From NCBI GenBank assembly GCA_947646735.1, contig CANTFK010000035.1:248001-312000 (forward strand): 64,000 bases of DNA. Reading direction: 5' to 3'. A model generated the notes under the pieces. That model did no database searches. It worked only from the letters and a program-made list of their open reading frames with translations, and was not told the DNA's origin. Shown piece by piece: positions 1-11,264 of the stretch. Origin of the DNA: Peronospora farinosa (lineage: Eukaryota; Oomycota; Peronosporomycetes; Peronosporales; Peronosporaceae). Position 1 is the stretch's first letter. Every line of letters begins with the position of its first letter. The translations under genes were made by a program, and so were the position numbers.

Positions 1-1591
1 TGGGGTATTGACGTCATCATTCGGATCGACTTTAGTCTGACCACCTCGTTGCTGGGTCAGATCAATGTGAAGTCCAAACCCACGCTTCGGTCCACTGTTG
101 CTCCTCTGTTTGCGGTATAAGCTACTCCCACGGCGGCTGCTGTCGCGCTCGCGGATCTCGCCGCTTTGGTTGCTAAGCACCTCCAGACTTTCGTCGACTT
201 CCGCTTCAATAGCTGCCAGTACCTCTTCCTCGCTGCGCACACTTTCGCTGGACACGCGCGAGTCGCTTATCTCGTTGACGCTGGCTTTTGAATTGCTCGG
301 CACAGCATCAGAGTTGGGTTTTTCCCCACAACACCGTTTCCACCATGACACATGAGCCTACACGGTCAACATACGAACATCAACAAATAGTTAATATGCA
401 TAGCATACGAGAGTGACGTTCTCGTTCTACATAGGTCATGTGACTAGATGCAGTCGCTCTCGGTCACTCAAGAACTCCTTACAGCTGCTAGAGGATATAT
501 ACGTACGCTATTTTCTCGGTTTTGAGCATTTCTTCGCTTGCGCTGGCGAACAATATAATCGTAGGTCGTGATGTTTTCCATGCCTATGCAAGCACGCACA
601 AGAAAAATACATGTAAGTTACCTTGCATTAGACAGCCAAGGGTACAATTTCGCTGACGTACATAAATGGAAGTGGAAAAGCGCAAGCTGTCCGATCATAA
701 ACAACCACGGGCTCAAAAATGCAAGCAACACAATATGGATGATCCGTAGTGCCTGCAGTGAGATGCGGTATTGTCCGTCGACACACAGTCCCGTTGTATT
801 ATCCTTTTCTGTCGAGCAGCCATAGCTCGTAGCTGAATGTCTCTGCATTTCTTTCTCATCCGAGTAAAGCTTTACGACAATAACAATTCCCACCGCAATC
901 TGCACTGCTAGAAACACTGAGGCGCCCACGACGGATCCCAAAAAGTACTGGTAGTTCTTCCTACCCACACAATTGTTTAACCACTTGCAATGGTGATCAA
1001 AGACGTCTACACACTTGTCACATAGCCGACAATGTCGACTCTTGTTGTTGCTGTAGCAGATGCACAACCTTTCATTAGAATCTCATCACCTTCCAACAAC
1101 TATAGTGACCATAAGAGAGAAATAAAAAGACAGACATACACATATTTCATGCAGACGTTGCAATAAACTCGTTCGTCTGGGCGTGAGTCTCTAACGTCGA
1201 CTATTGTCTGCAACTGGAGCAACAAACGGTCAGAATATAACGCCCAAGTCATTGTATAATGCCTTTTCACATACCGATGGTCGCATGATATAATCATCCG
1301 ATGGGTCCGTTCCTGTGCATATGGATACAAATATGACTGTAAAGAGGCAGGCAGCCGCGTATACGAGGCTAAGGACGATGGCCAGCGTTTTGTCCAGAAT
1401 GGGCGTGTAAAAGACAAAAAAGAGCGCCATGACGGCCGGAAAGATCACCCATGTGCCCAATTGCAACACGTGAAATGGTGTCTTCCACCCATTCTTGCGC
1501 ATGATTAAAAAGTGTGGCAGAACGTCCTTAGGAGAGCGTGTCGTGGGTCCGGGTCTGAAGTAGCGCTGTCGTTGGGCGTAATGGAGGAACT
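1..1591 (-). CDS. DHHC-type protein S-acyltransferase (palmitoyltransferase), 3' end beyond the window
   Basis: Transfers palmitate from acyl-CoA to cysteines of target proteins at Golgi/plasma/vacuolar membranes. Exons read on the minus strand: 1591-1275, 1207-1140, 1050-662, 583-507 and 357-1 (continuing off the edge); all junctions keep frame with GT-AG sites. The first of these exons encodes two hydrophobic segments (TM1-TM2). The next two encode the cysteine-rich domain, C-x2-C-x9-HC-x2-C, ending in FDHHCKWLNNCVG, followed by TM3-TM4. The 583-507 exon carries the conserved TTxE-type motif as ITTYDYI. The last exon is a Ser/Glu/Arg-rich cytosolic tail. The initiator is uncertain: 1591 is preceded by an AG acceptor, and a 6-nt exon ATG-ATC at 1661-1656 followed by GTACGT would start the frame. 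Odd: Lys replaces the usual Pro after DHHC. The family is certain; substrate unknown. Confidence 0.9.
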
Positions 1592-1661
1592 GTAACGATA
1601 GCTTGTGTTTGATTGGTTAAAATAATTAAAATTGTATAAGCGCATATGAACGTACGATCAT

Positions 1662-2515
1662 TATTGACAGGTAGACTGACTACTTGGAAAAAAAGGCAAC
1701 TATAAGACCATCATTCTCACAATCATCGCTGGACCAAGTACACCCTCGTGCGCATGGATAGATCGTGTATGTCACCGTTGGTTTCATTCATTGTAGTCCA
1801 TTGTGGCAACACGAATACAATTTATGAGGGCAAATTGCAGTCAATGGTCCGAGTTTACGTCTCCTTCAGATCCGTAGCCATTTCTATGCTAGCAAGACAA
1901 GTATTCAGTGATATCCAGACACAGTGGTGTCTCACCAGCTGCTGTAGGACGTAGAGTACTACTGACGTTTTTTACGGTTATGCATTGAAGGACATGAACC
2001 CAATGCACTACCGTGAAAATACGGCGCGGGTGTGGTTATATTAGACATAATTGGACGGGATGATCGATGTGATACTGAACATCTTTCGTGGCCAGAAGTT
2101 TGTCGATATAGAGCGCAACTTCTGTCGTAAACTTTGTGGTAAGGACTGTTTTCAGACGGCATGCGGTTGAAAGAACATCTCGCCTGAAGACTCCTTATTT
2201 ATTCGTTTGTGGCCGACCGTTGAGATCTTTGACAACGCGTCCAAGAAGAAGATGATCTTACTGACCAGTAACACTTACGTTATTGTGATGTTGTAGCGGA
2301 GGTGGCAAGCGCAATCATTGCATTGCATTTTACAGTAAGCGAAGCTGCAAAAGCTTATTAACAACAAGCAGAATAAGCGGCATGATAATGCAGTCAAAAC
2401 AAACAATTGCTTTGCATTTGCAATGGGAGCAACAGTGTTTATAGTCATCCAAACCAAGGCAAAGTACATGTGTAGTATTTCACTTTTATTATTTCGCTTG
2501 AACGAAACTCAAAGA
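1662..2515. other. Intergenic stretch, no gene seen
   Basis: Only short, low-complexity-free ORFs of about 60-70 codons with no recognisable domain occur here on either strand. It holds the 5' flank of the DHHC gene and the 3' flank of the calponin-homology gene. I see no repeat or RNA gene. Confidence 0.5.
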
Positions 2516-4268
2516 TTACATGATAGTGCATGTGCCGCATGAGCATTTTGCCATTGTCTTTGCGTCAAGAAGCTCCTCTTCTGTTGGTTGCGACGTCTAT
2601 CACGAAGAATAGCAAGTGTTAGACGAAACAATGGTAAAACAAACATATACGTATAAACCCACCGCATCTTCTTGTTCGGCTACATCCTCTGCTACATTTT
2701 CTGCTGAAGATTGAGCACTTGCAATGTCTTCAGCTAAAGTCGACTCAACTGATGCATCATCCGGGCCTGTAACAGGAATGTCAGTTCCCGCCGTGACTTC
2801 GTTATCGATATTGGTCTGGTTTTCGCTTTCATCAGTTCCTTTCGGTACTAAACCTGCAGCAGGAACTTCACTTTTGCAATTGACTTGGTCATCATTTTCT
2901 GCCTTCATGTCCACTACCAAGTCTGTTGCCGGATCAGTAGTCGTCCCTCGTATTGTTTCCTCTACAGCAATGGCGACTTCATCCATGGGTGTTTCAAATT
3001 CCTTCTCAATGGTAGTTGACACGTCATGTTTCGCCAGTAATCGTGCAACAGCCTTTTCATTCTTGGCTTCTGTTCCCAAGTGCACCAACGGCAGGTTGAC
3101 CTTGGTGTTTTGCACAAGGACGAAGGTGTCTACAGCTTGAATCGCTTGTTCATTGCTAACGTCACTTCCGTTCTGTCTAAAGCTCATATTATCGCCGTCA
3201 GCAGGATTTTCGACATTCGGCTTATCTTCGGACGCATGATTGCATACCTCAGTCAGCACTTCATCGATGACCTTCTCATCGGAGACTTTAGCGGGTTCCA
3301 CTGTTTCGTTCTTCTTGCCCTTCGACAGCACAAAGTCTAGCTCTGACGCCTCCCTCGTGACGGACTCTTTTTCATTATCTGCGATACTTGTCGGCAATAC
3401 TGACGATCTACCAAAAGAAAGTAGACGCCTTGAAGCCGTGACATTGACTACATCTTGTTTGGTTCTCGACATCTCCAGCTGTACATTCAACAAGAATACC
3501 ATCAGATCCGGCTCGGTCATTTCCACGAATTGCTTTCTCACCTCTTGGTTGGAAAACTCAGCCGGCTCATTTGTACAAACGCACTTGGAATAATGGGCAG
3601 TATGATCCTCCAAGATCATTTTAAAATGCTCCAAGCAGAATAACACTTGCACCATGTCCGTGCCCTCATACAAGTCATCCGTGCAGAATAATGACAAGCC
3701 GTTCATTCCAATCCTGTCGCATTGCTGCCGTTTAGCATTTCATGTAATACACATGCTACAGACAAGTGAAAGTTACGTACGACTTGCACAGCCTTAGGAA
3801 AACCGAGATATTCTCGCGCTCCTTCCAGGGAGCCATTTGCTTTGAGTAGTTGCGGTTGATTGGTTGCATACAATTGGAGGTATCGGGGAAGCATACTTCC
3901 ATCTACATTAAGCAAACTGTTGAGTCACTGAAGGTTTGATAAAGCAGACCATTACGTACCATTTCACGCAACACCACGCCCGACTTTAGTACTTCAAACA
4001 GGCAAATGGACGACAGCTCACACTTTAATACACTCTCGATCCACGTTATAATCTCCTATAAGCGGCATGACACTACGTTAGTGACTCATGACTTTCAAGC
4101 GATTAGAAAGTTGCTTACGCGTTGTCGACGAAGATATCCAATGGCCATTAACTTGTCACTATCCCATTTTTCCAACAGCGAGAGACGACGTCGGTGCATG
4201 CCATCCATGGCCCATTTACTCATGTTGTTACCGTGGTTTGTTGCCAAAACGTCCGAGTTCGATTCCAT
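2516..4268 (-). CDS. Single calponin-homology (CH) domain protein with acidic tail and Cys-rich C-terminus
   Basis: Probable actin- or microtubule-associated protein. It starts at ATG 4268; a short N-terminal exon ends near RRQR. Then come an exon with TWIESVLKC and LFEVLKSGVVLREM, an exon with MLPRYLQLY, and a long exon starting near 3740 with IGMNGLSLFCTDDLYEG. Together these are the successive helices of one CH domain (roughly residues 25-140). The remaining two thirds is a Glu/Asp/Val/Thr-rich, probably disordered region. A small terminal exon (acceptor near 2590) adds a tail ending KCSCGTCTIM and a TAA at 2518-2516. The third exon joins in frame to the fourth if the acceptor CGGCAG is used; the second intron fits best as GTAATG...ATGTAG but is ambiguous. 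It is divergent from the MAK11 gene. No family more specific than CH can be given. Confidence 0.72.
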
Positions 4269-4599
4269 GGTTCGTTTTGTCTTCAATCAACGTTAACAAA
4301 TGCCGCTTAGCGATCGATAGTTGTGCGTTGCGTCTACAAAGAATTTTTAACTTTTTCGTGGCTTCGACATGCTTCTTACCAAGTGCTTAGGCTAATAAAC
4401 CAACGGAAACGCTCATATTCAACGCTCTCTGCTCGATCCCATATTCAACTACCCACAAGACTTGATGTTCACACGTCACATGTTGCACTTGGCTACCACC
4501 ACTAACCAGCCACCAAAAGCTCCTTTAGCCACGTTTTCCCATCCCGATTCGTACTTAATCGCACTATTAGTCCACCACCAGCAGTATTTCTTGTCAGTC
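4269..4599. promoter_or_regulatory. Shared divergent promoter interval (CH protein / MAK11)
   Basis: These 331 nt lie between two start codons on opposite strands, so the promoters of both genes must lie here or overlap. No TATA box is obvious. This is inference from gene layout; no transcription start was located. Confidence 0.4.
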
Positions 4600-6136
4600 A
4601 TGACGATCCGAATAGTTGCTGGAACATATGAAGGTTTACTCTATGGATGGGAATGTCCCATCGTGTCCAAGGGTGAGAGCATTAAAATGAAGCTCACATT
4701 TGGCTATGCGGCACATCCAGAATGTATCAAGAGTGTAGCATTGATGGGTGCCAAACAAGGCAAGACACTTTTGTCTGGTAGTAGTGACGAGATGATCAAG
4801 TGAGTGCTGGCCATAACTTGGCAATTACAGTGTGTTTGAAGCAATAGGGAGTGTTTTAATGGGCGTTATGCCGTTTTATTCAGGATCTACAATGTGGACA
4901 AGCGTGTAGAGGTCGGTAGCTTGATGGAACAGCACGGTGCCATCACGAGCCTCGAGTTCTTTGGCCAGAGCCATATGCTCAGTGGTAGCGCCGATAATTC
5001 GATCTGCATCTGGCGCACATCGGACTGGAATTGTCTACACATTCTTGGTGGTCACAAGTAAGTGCTTGATGTACCTTATGAGCTATGACGAGGACTAACT
5101 TTGTTTTGGGGATGTATTCTAGGGGCGAAATCAACGCGATTGCAGTGCATCCGAGTGGTAAAATGTGCTTCTCGGTAGCACGTGATCGCACGCTTCGCAT
5201 GTGGAACCTCGTAAAAGGTCGTATTGCTTTTATTCGGCGACTGGAAAAAGAAGCGGAGCTTGTCATGATCTCGCAAAAGGGCATGCATTATGCGCTCGGA
5301 TTCGGCAAGGACTTGTCGATATTTAACATGAACGCAGAGGTGAGTCTGGAAACTGTGGGTATTGTACGAGTGTACATGTACTTGTTTAGTAACGGTCTGT
5401 TTTGCTGGTGATTAGCTGGTGGGCACGTTGGAGCACTCAAAGAAGATACACTGCGCCGTGTTTGCAACGGATGAATACGTCGTCTGTGGTGGCGATGACA
5501 AGCACATTTATATCTGGAAGACCAACGGAACGTGAGTACATCATCATCTTTCGTAGTCACGTTTGACATTATTCGATCGATACGCTTCTACAGAGTTGGC
5601 TGATATTTATTGTGATGCTGGTTTGTGCTAGACTTGTTGGAAAGATAACCCATGAGGACATTGACGCCCGCATTCGGTGCCTTCAGGTTGTATACCCACA
5701 TGGTGAAGACAAGATGCCGTGGATCGTGCTAGCGACGTCTGATGGTACGTTTCAGATCTGGGATTTTGCTTCGTTTGCGCTGGATGATTCGTCACCTGAG
5801 GAATCAAACAAGTCGGTCGAGCCGATGGCCTCGACTGTGCTCCTCACGAAGCCTCGTGTAACGTGCCTCTCCGTGGTCGTGGCAAGTGAAAAGGATGGAA
5901 GTGCCATAAGCGAGGCAATTACTCAGAAGGTAAAGAAGACTAAGAAGGCTGAGAAGACGATGGATAAAAAGCCTGCTGCCCCCGCTGTCGGAGTCCCTCA
6001 TGTAGTCGTCGAGTTCAATGATGAGAACAAGCCTGAAGACGAAGGTGATACATCTAAAAAGCGCAAATCGGGTGTTAGCACGCAGCAGAAAAGCAAAAAG
6101 CAAAACAAGAAGCAAAGAAGTCGCGGTAGTAGATGA
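4600..6136 (+). CDS. MAK11: MAK11/PAK1IP1-like WD40 protein, 60S ribosome biogenesis
   Basis: Nucleolar WD40 repeat protein of the family needed for pre-60S maturation in yeast (Mak11) and for the human PAK1-interacting protein. Exons: 4600-4799, 4884-5057, 5123-5339, 5416-5531 and 5632-6136, all with GT-AG introns of 65-100 nt and continuous frame. The start ATG at 4600 opens with the family-typical IRIVAGTYEGLLYG. Repeats follow: LLSGSSDEMIKIYNVD, MLSGSADNSICIW, then CFSVARDRTLRMWNLVKG with the characteristic RIAFI that follows it in this family, then VCGGDDKHIYIW and VLATSDGTFQIWDF. The C-terminus after about residue 300 is Lys-rich (nucleolar-type), as in homologues. It is divergent from the CH gene. 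The call is strong; the interaction with a PAK kinase is not inferable here. Confidence 0.92.
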
Positions 6137-6921
6137 TCTCTGCGTCTGAGAAGGTTGGTTTGATCTATGTAAACACTTACCCAGTCAATGACCCACGCCG
6201 ACTTAATTTGGTTTTGTACAAGCAATGAGATATGCGTGGGTAAAGTGTTACAGTTTCATGGAATGCACATATATTGCTTGCGCTTGAGCATGCTCGTGAC
6301 TGGATCGAGAATGATCTTCATTTTGCTCCTCCTTGCTGTTCTTGGCGGACGTTATGGACGCAATTTGTACTTGTCAAGTGGCACGTGCCGTGACAACTGC
6401 ACGAATAGATGCTGGAAGCGCAGAAAACTTCGAGCCCATCCAGTTCATCTAGAAAAAGCAATGATATGCGAATACATGAACATGGTGGCACGGTGTTTAT
6501 ACATTGGGGCCTGAGCGTTGTGCGTTGCCATATCGCAAACAATTCAACACTTCACAGCGGCAGGTATTGGGCGCACACATGGCTTGAATTTATGTCGACT
6601 TGCAAGAATGATGAGTCCCAAAGATGATATATTCAAGTTGCAACGCCTCTCCTCCTTATAGCTCTGTCGAACGACAAGATAACTCAAGCAGCAAGTATGT
6701 GGGTGGCTAGCACAGGCAGAACACCGAGGCAGTCGTCTATTTCTGGAGGATATTCTTCCTTCAAGGGAAAGCGTCGAGCACTGCAACTTATGCCGCACTT
6801 TGCCTACGAAAGTTACTAACGAGGCACACGCACCGCCACAATAGTGCGGCAAACAATGGGGCTCGCAGTTCGTCATCTTGTCGCTCATAGCAGCGTTACC
6901 ACCAGAAAACTCGTCGCTCGC
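6137..6921. other. Intergenic stretch between convergent MAK11 and adenosine kinase
   Basis: The 3' flanks of two convergent genes. Short ORFs on both strands show no domain, compositional signal or splice-consistent continuation. I see nothing supportable in it. Confidence 0.5.
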
Positions 6922-7959
6922 TTACTCCTGATAAGTGCAGTTCTCCGGAAACGTGCAGCCCGAGCGAGTCAACACGACTTGAGCAGCCCAGTGGCCAGCG
7001 TTTACACACTGTTCGAGAGGCAAACCCAGAGCCAGACGGGAGAGGAATCCTCCGACGAAAGCATCGCCGGCACCGTTGGTGTCAACAATAGACGACGTAT
7101 CCATCTTTGGCACGTCAAAGGTGTGGATCTTGCCCTGATGTACGACAACGGTAGGGTCGGCACCTTGGGTAAAGACAACGGTTCGCGAGCGAGACTCATT
7201 GGCTTTCTCAAGCTGCGCTGTCTTGAGTGCAATCTCCTGGACATTGTCACCCCATCCCTGCACGTTGCCAAGTGTCTTGGCTTCACTTTCATTGCCAAAG
7301 ACAAAGTCAGCAGAATGAATCGCTGCCATTAAAGGGTCTTTAAAAAGCTCGATAATAAAAGGAGCCGAGAGGTTCAGCAGGAAGATCTTGTTATTGGCCT
7401 TGGCATGTTCAGCAAGTGTCATGACGGCAGGAGGGGAGACTGTAAGATGAAAACCAGCCGAGTAAAAAATCCGTCCTTTCGAGATAATCTCTTGACTCTC
7501 CGACTTGGTCAAATGGTCATGATGAAAGTGATTAGCAGCTGATAAATCCGCCACGAGAGAGCGTTCCGAATCAACGACACAGACAGCACATGTACCCGTC
7601 TTAATACCCGTATGCTCGAGGTATGACACATTTACTCCATCACTTAATGCACATTCTTTGAGCTTCTCTCCGTGTACGTCTTTACCAATACTACCAAAGA
7701 AAGAAGTAGCATTTGTATTGTATTTATTCAGCATCCATTGAGCTATTCGAATACTATTTTGTGTCGCTCCACCAGCTACAAAGACAGATTGAAATTTCTC
7801 AAGCTCTTTAAACATGGACCTATGGCTCTCATCTGCCAAAATGGCATTATCAAGTTTTAAACCGTATTTAGTAAGGAATTCAGGCGTGACATCGGCTAAA
7901 ATGTCGAGCAACGGGTTCCCAAGACCGACGATGGAATAAGAGAGATTTTCCACAGCCAT
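6922..7959 (-). CDS. ADK: Adenosine kinase (PfkB family)
   Basis: Phosphorylates adenosine to AMP with ATP; a cytosolic/nuclear purine-salvage enzyme that also clears adenosine made by S-adenosylhomocysteine hydrolase. It is an intronless 345-residue protein, the usual length. The N-terminus has the substrate-binding GLGNPLLDI (residues 12-20) and the GG-containing AGGATQNSIR. The PfkB signature DTNGAGDAFVGGF lies at 293-305, with the catalytic Asp at about 299. GSIGKD and FVFGNESEA are also family-typical. The start ATG 7959 is directly followed by this conserved N-terminus. It is divergent from CBS (333 nt apart), linking two steps of the methionine cycle, although co-regulation is only inference. 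Confidence 0.95.
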   Translation of the reverse strand: MAVENLSYSIVGLGNPLLDILADVTPEFLTKYGLKLDNAILADESHRSMFKELEKFQSVFVAGGATQNSIRIAQWMLNKYNTNATSFFGSIGKDVHGEKLKECALSDGVNVSYLEHTGIKTGTCAVCVVDSERSLVADLSAANHFHHDHLTKSESQEIISKGRIFYSAGFHLTVSPPAVMTLAEHAKANNKIFLLNLSAPFIIELFKDPLMAAIHSADFVFGNESEAKTLGNVQGWGDNVQEIALKTAQLEKANESRSRTVVFTQGADPTVVVHQGKIHTFDVPKMDTSSIVDTNGAGDAFVGGFLSRLALGLPLEQCVNAGHWAAQVVLTRSGCTFPENCTYQE

Positions 7960-8292
7960 GATGATTTCAATACAATTTTAATGATATTAATTGAATGCTG
8001 GAAGGTGGAGGGTGGGAACAATTTGGGATTACAAGGAGGATATATTGAACCAATGGAGAGCGTTGATGTATACTTGGGAGCCAATCACTGCACGAGTAAG
8101 TTAGGCAAACATTTTCTGACCATTCGTTTAAACATGAGCGTTTCTAATTGGACAAAAAAGAGTAATAAGGTTTTGCAGTATTTTAGGTTCGCTGTTTCCA
8201 TCTATGCTTTTTAAAATAATAACCTCTATAATAAAAATCGAAAGACTCGATCGGACACAAAACTTGCCCATAAAGACTCTCTCCAAAAGAAT
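7960..8292. promoter_or_regulatory. Shared divergent promoter interval (ADK / CBS)
   Basis: 333 nt between the opposed start codons of adenosine kinase and cystathionine beta-synthase. It is A/T-rich near both starts. The promoter role is inferred from layout; no specific element was recognised. Confidence 0.4.
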
Positions 8293-9825
8293 ATGTCGTC
8301 CTTGCAAATGTCTCTATCGATCGAATGTCCTTCACCTGATTCGTGCTTTATCCAGCAACCACATGTCCATCGTCCACGTCAATCGGAGCCTCTGATTCTT
8401 AACTCCATTCTTGACCATATCGGGAATACACCACTCGTACGTCTTCATACAATTGCAAAAAAAGCGGGACTCAAATGTGACTTGCTCGCTAAATGCGAGT
8501 TTTTTAATGCCGGTGGCTCTGTGAAAGACCGTATTGGTAAACGAATGATTGAAGACGCCATGGCTTCCGGTCGTATTAAACCGGGTGATACTCTTATTGA
8601 ACCGACATCAGGAAATACAGGTATTGGCTTGGCATTGGCTGCTGCGCTCTACGGATTTCGTATCATTATCACGCTACCGGAAAAAATGTCACTAGAAAAA
8701 GTAAATGTGCTCAAGGCACTTGGTGCTGAGATTATCCGGACGCCCACGGAGGCGGCTTGGGATTCACCCGAGTCACATATTGGTGTAGCCAAACGTCTTG
8801 CCAAGGAGATCCCGAATGCTCATATCTTGGATCAATACAGTAACCCTTCCAATCCTTTGGCTCATTATGATGGTACGGCTGAAGAGATTCTTGAGGCTTG
8901 CAATGGACATGTTGACATGATCGTCATGGGTACCGGTACTGGTGGAACGCTGTCGGGTACAGCACGTAAAATCAAAGAGAAATGTCCGAGTTGCATTATC
9001 GTCGGTGCTGACCCTTTCGGTTCTATTCTGGCTGAGCCAGAGAATCTTAACGATGAGAACCGTCTGAAACCCTACCAGGTTGAGGGTATCGGCTACGACT
9101 TTATCCCACAAGTGCTGGACCGCTCCCTCGTGGATCAATGGATTAAAACGAACGACCAGGAGTCGTTCTTCCTGGCACGTCGCCTTATTCGTGAAGAAGG
9201 ACTGCTGTGTGGTGGCTCATGCGGTTCTGCTGTGGCTGCGGCGCTAAATGCTGCTAAAGATCTTAAAGCTGGCCAACGTTGTGTTGTGGTACTACCTGAC
9301 TCGACACGTAACTACATGTCCAAATTCCTGTCGGACGATTGGATGTACGAACACGGCTACGTGACGGACATGTCGAAGAGCGCATTGAGCTCGACGTGGT
9401 GGGCCAAGAAGAACGTGTCTGAGCTGCTACTGCAGCCCCCCGTGACGATCACTCCCGATCTCACGTGTAAGGAGGCCGTGAACATTTTGAAGAAGGAGGG
9501 CTTTGACAACCTACCCGTTGTGGCAGACGACAACTCGATCGTAGGCGTCGTGACCGAGGGCAACCTCATTGCACAACTAATGCCCGGCCGTGTCCACCCG
9601 ACCGATTCAGTGGAAAAGGCCATGTTTAAGCAGTTCAAGCAGGTGAGCCCGCAGACGTCGCTGTACGATCTGAGCCGCATTTTCGATCGCGATCACTTTG
9701 CGCTTGTCGTTACGGAGCAGAAGCGCATCCGAAAGGGTGGTGAGGCCGAGACCAAGTCTGTCATCTTCGGCGTTGTCACTCGAATCGACCTGCTCACGTA
9801 CATTACGCGTCACAACGAGCAGTGA
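8293..9825 (+). CDS. CBS: Cystathionine beta-synthase
   Basis: PLP enzyme condensing homocysteine with serine to cystathionine (transsulfuration; also makes H2S). It is intronless, 510 residues. The PLP core has FFNAGGSVKDRIG, with the Schiff-base Lys at residue 78; the SGNTG loop (EPTSGNTGIGLALAAA); GTGTGGTLSG; and EGLLCGGSCGSA. After about residue 375 two CBS (Bateman) domains follow, including the LPVVADD and VVTEGNLIA segments, so it has the regulated animal-type architecture. A CPSC motif near 231 corresponds to the CxxC of vertebrate CBS. The short N-terminal arm contains Cys12/Cys18 and His24/His26, placed roughly like the human heme ligands. The start ATG 8293 is the first in frame. 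Cysteine synthase is excluded by the Bateman domains. Confidence 0.95.
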   Translation: MSSLQMSLSIECPSPDSCFIQQPHVHRPRQSEPLILNSILDHIGNTPLVRLHTIAKKAGLKCDLLAKCEFFNAGGSVKDRIGKRMIEDAMASGRIKPGDTLIEPTSGNTGIGLALAAALYGFRIIITLPEKMSLEKVNVLKALGAEIIRTPTEAAWDSPESHIGVAKRLAKEIPNAHILDQYSNPSNPLAHYDGTAEEILEACNGHVDMIVMGTGTGGTLSGTARKIKEKCPSCIIVGADPFGSILAEPENLNDENRLKPYQVEGIGYDFIPQVLDRSLVDQWIKTNDQESFFLARRLIREEGLLCGGSCGSAVAAALNAAKDLKAGQRCVVVLPDSTRNYMSKFLSDDWMYEHGYVTDMSKSALSSTWWAKKNVSELLLQPPVTITPDLTCKEAVNILKKEGFDNLPVVADDNSIVGVVTEGNLIAQLMPGRVHPTDSVEKAMFKQFKQVSPQTSLYDLSRIFDRDHFALVVTEQKRIRKGGEAETKSVIFGVVTRIDLLTYITRHNEQ

Positions 9826-10019
9826 CATGGACAAACGTTTTTATAAAGCTGTAGCAAGCAAGTTGAATCCCAATACATCACCTTTTGTTGCATGAGATTT
9901 GCTTGTGGTATGCCGCTAGATATTTGGGGGTGATACGGTAAAATCTGCTGCGTTCATACGAAACCAGGCCTCAATAAGCGCAAATTTGGGGAGGGCTTCA
10001 CCGATCTTGATTGATCATA
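9826..10019. other. 3' flank of CBS
   Basis: Short A/T-rich stretch after the CBS stop. Nothing recognised. Confidence 0.4.
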
Positions 10020-10790
10020 GCGATGCCCAGCGTTGCCACGTTGGTCCATTGCCTTGTGCACAGAGTCTGTGGACACACACGCAAAGTACTAAATGTTTCC
10101 GTATCGGTCACTTTCTCGACACTGTTGATGAACTTCAGCCATGGTATTCACCTGTTCCCTGAATTCGATACCTTCCTTCCTGACGTGAAAACATTACACG
10201 TTCGCGTGATGTTTCATTCAAGGCTCTACTCTTCTTGCAGTTCAAACGTAATCACAGCCTCAAAATTTCATCGGGGCAACATCTTCATCGCAGCCTTGGA
10301 CGCAAAGAGGTCTATCTTTCAACCTTTCATGAACCTGATGGCCTTAGCCGTCTTGTTAATCGAATCAGTCACGATGGTTTGAGATTCATTACCATGCCCT
10401 TCGATCGTAAGCTTGTATTCTAGTTATCCAGAACTTCCAAAATTGAACGAGAATCATTCTGCGGGGACTTGAACGCTTGCTTGTGGGCTTCCTTATACCT
10501 CCCTCATACATTGTGAAGCACATCGTCCAACACCGTGCTCTCGTCTGCAAAAACATTCTCCGGCGAGCGCGACATCGACAAGCCAATGAAGTAGCTCTCT
10601 TTCGCATACGGTTTCTATAAGAAGATTCGAGGATGTTATATGCAGCGTAGCCGTAGGCGACGCAATTACAGAGGCACAAGCACCCTGTTGCTCCTTCACC
10701 ATAAAACCGAAAGATAACCCGTCGTTTGCTTCACGACGCAACATCGTAGCTGCAGCCATCTCACAACGACAGCTCACAGTACGACAGCTC
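10020..10790 (-). pseudogene. Degraded protein-coding tract, family not recognised
   Basis: Read on the minus strand, several frames in succession give coding-like stretches interrupted by stops and shifts: one near 10770-10640 (LSFGFMVKEQQ), one near 10600-10450 (SPENVFADESTVLDDVLHNV then a stop, then GRYKEAHKQAFKSPQNDSRS), one near 10430-10330 (TDSINKTAKAIRFMKG) and one near 10130-10060 (FINSVEKVTDTETFSTLR). No intact reading frame survives and I cannot assign a family. The alternative is chance coding-like sequence. The order of segments in a single direction is the only argument for a decayed gene. Confidence 0.35.
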
Positions 10791-11264
10791 ACAACTTTAA
10801 ACTAGCGTCAGCCACTTTGAATTTGACAAGTGGCGATGCGCATCTCTCGAGTGCATCGAGAGATTCCAGTATTCTACTATCTCATCTCTCTACGAAATGC
10901 TTTAATGCACTGTCATAAGGAGAATTTGCACTACACCATCAACATTGTTTGCCAACTGAAGACGACTACATAAGCAAATGTCCACCTGCTAAAGGTCTAT
11001 TAGCTGTACACAGCAAGCTACGACTTATTTGATCTTTCTAAAGCAAAAGCTACCACCTGGAAATGTGGACCTCACACTCGCCTGCCAGCTTCGTTCACCT
11101 CGGTCAGACCAATCGTCAAATCTGTCAGAGTGCATACGTTCATTATCAAAAGTGAAGGCAACGCAGAGACACGCTTGACACTGTCAGCAATGGACACGAT
11201 AACATCGAGATTTAAAAACTGATCACCGACGTTGACTCAAAGACCGCCTCTGCCATCGATGCTA
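10791..11264. other. Intergenic, no gene seen
   Basis: About 470 nt with no ORF of interest and no recognisable repeat, lying downstream of the CAR-like gene on the opposite strand. Confidence 0.4.

Noticed and set aside
618..640. DHHC exon running on to a donor at 621
   Set aside because: Using the GTACGT donor after 662 joins in frame to the exon with ITTYDYI, the expected next motif, whereas the later donor does not.
1748..2469. Several 60-70 codon ORFs as effector candidates
   Set aside because: No convincing signal peptide, RxLR-EER or LFLAK-type motif was seen.
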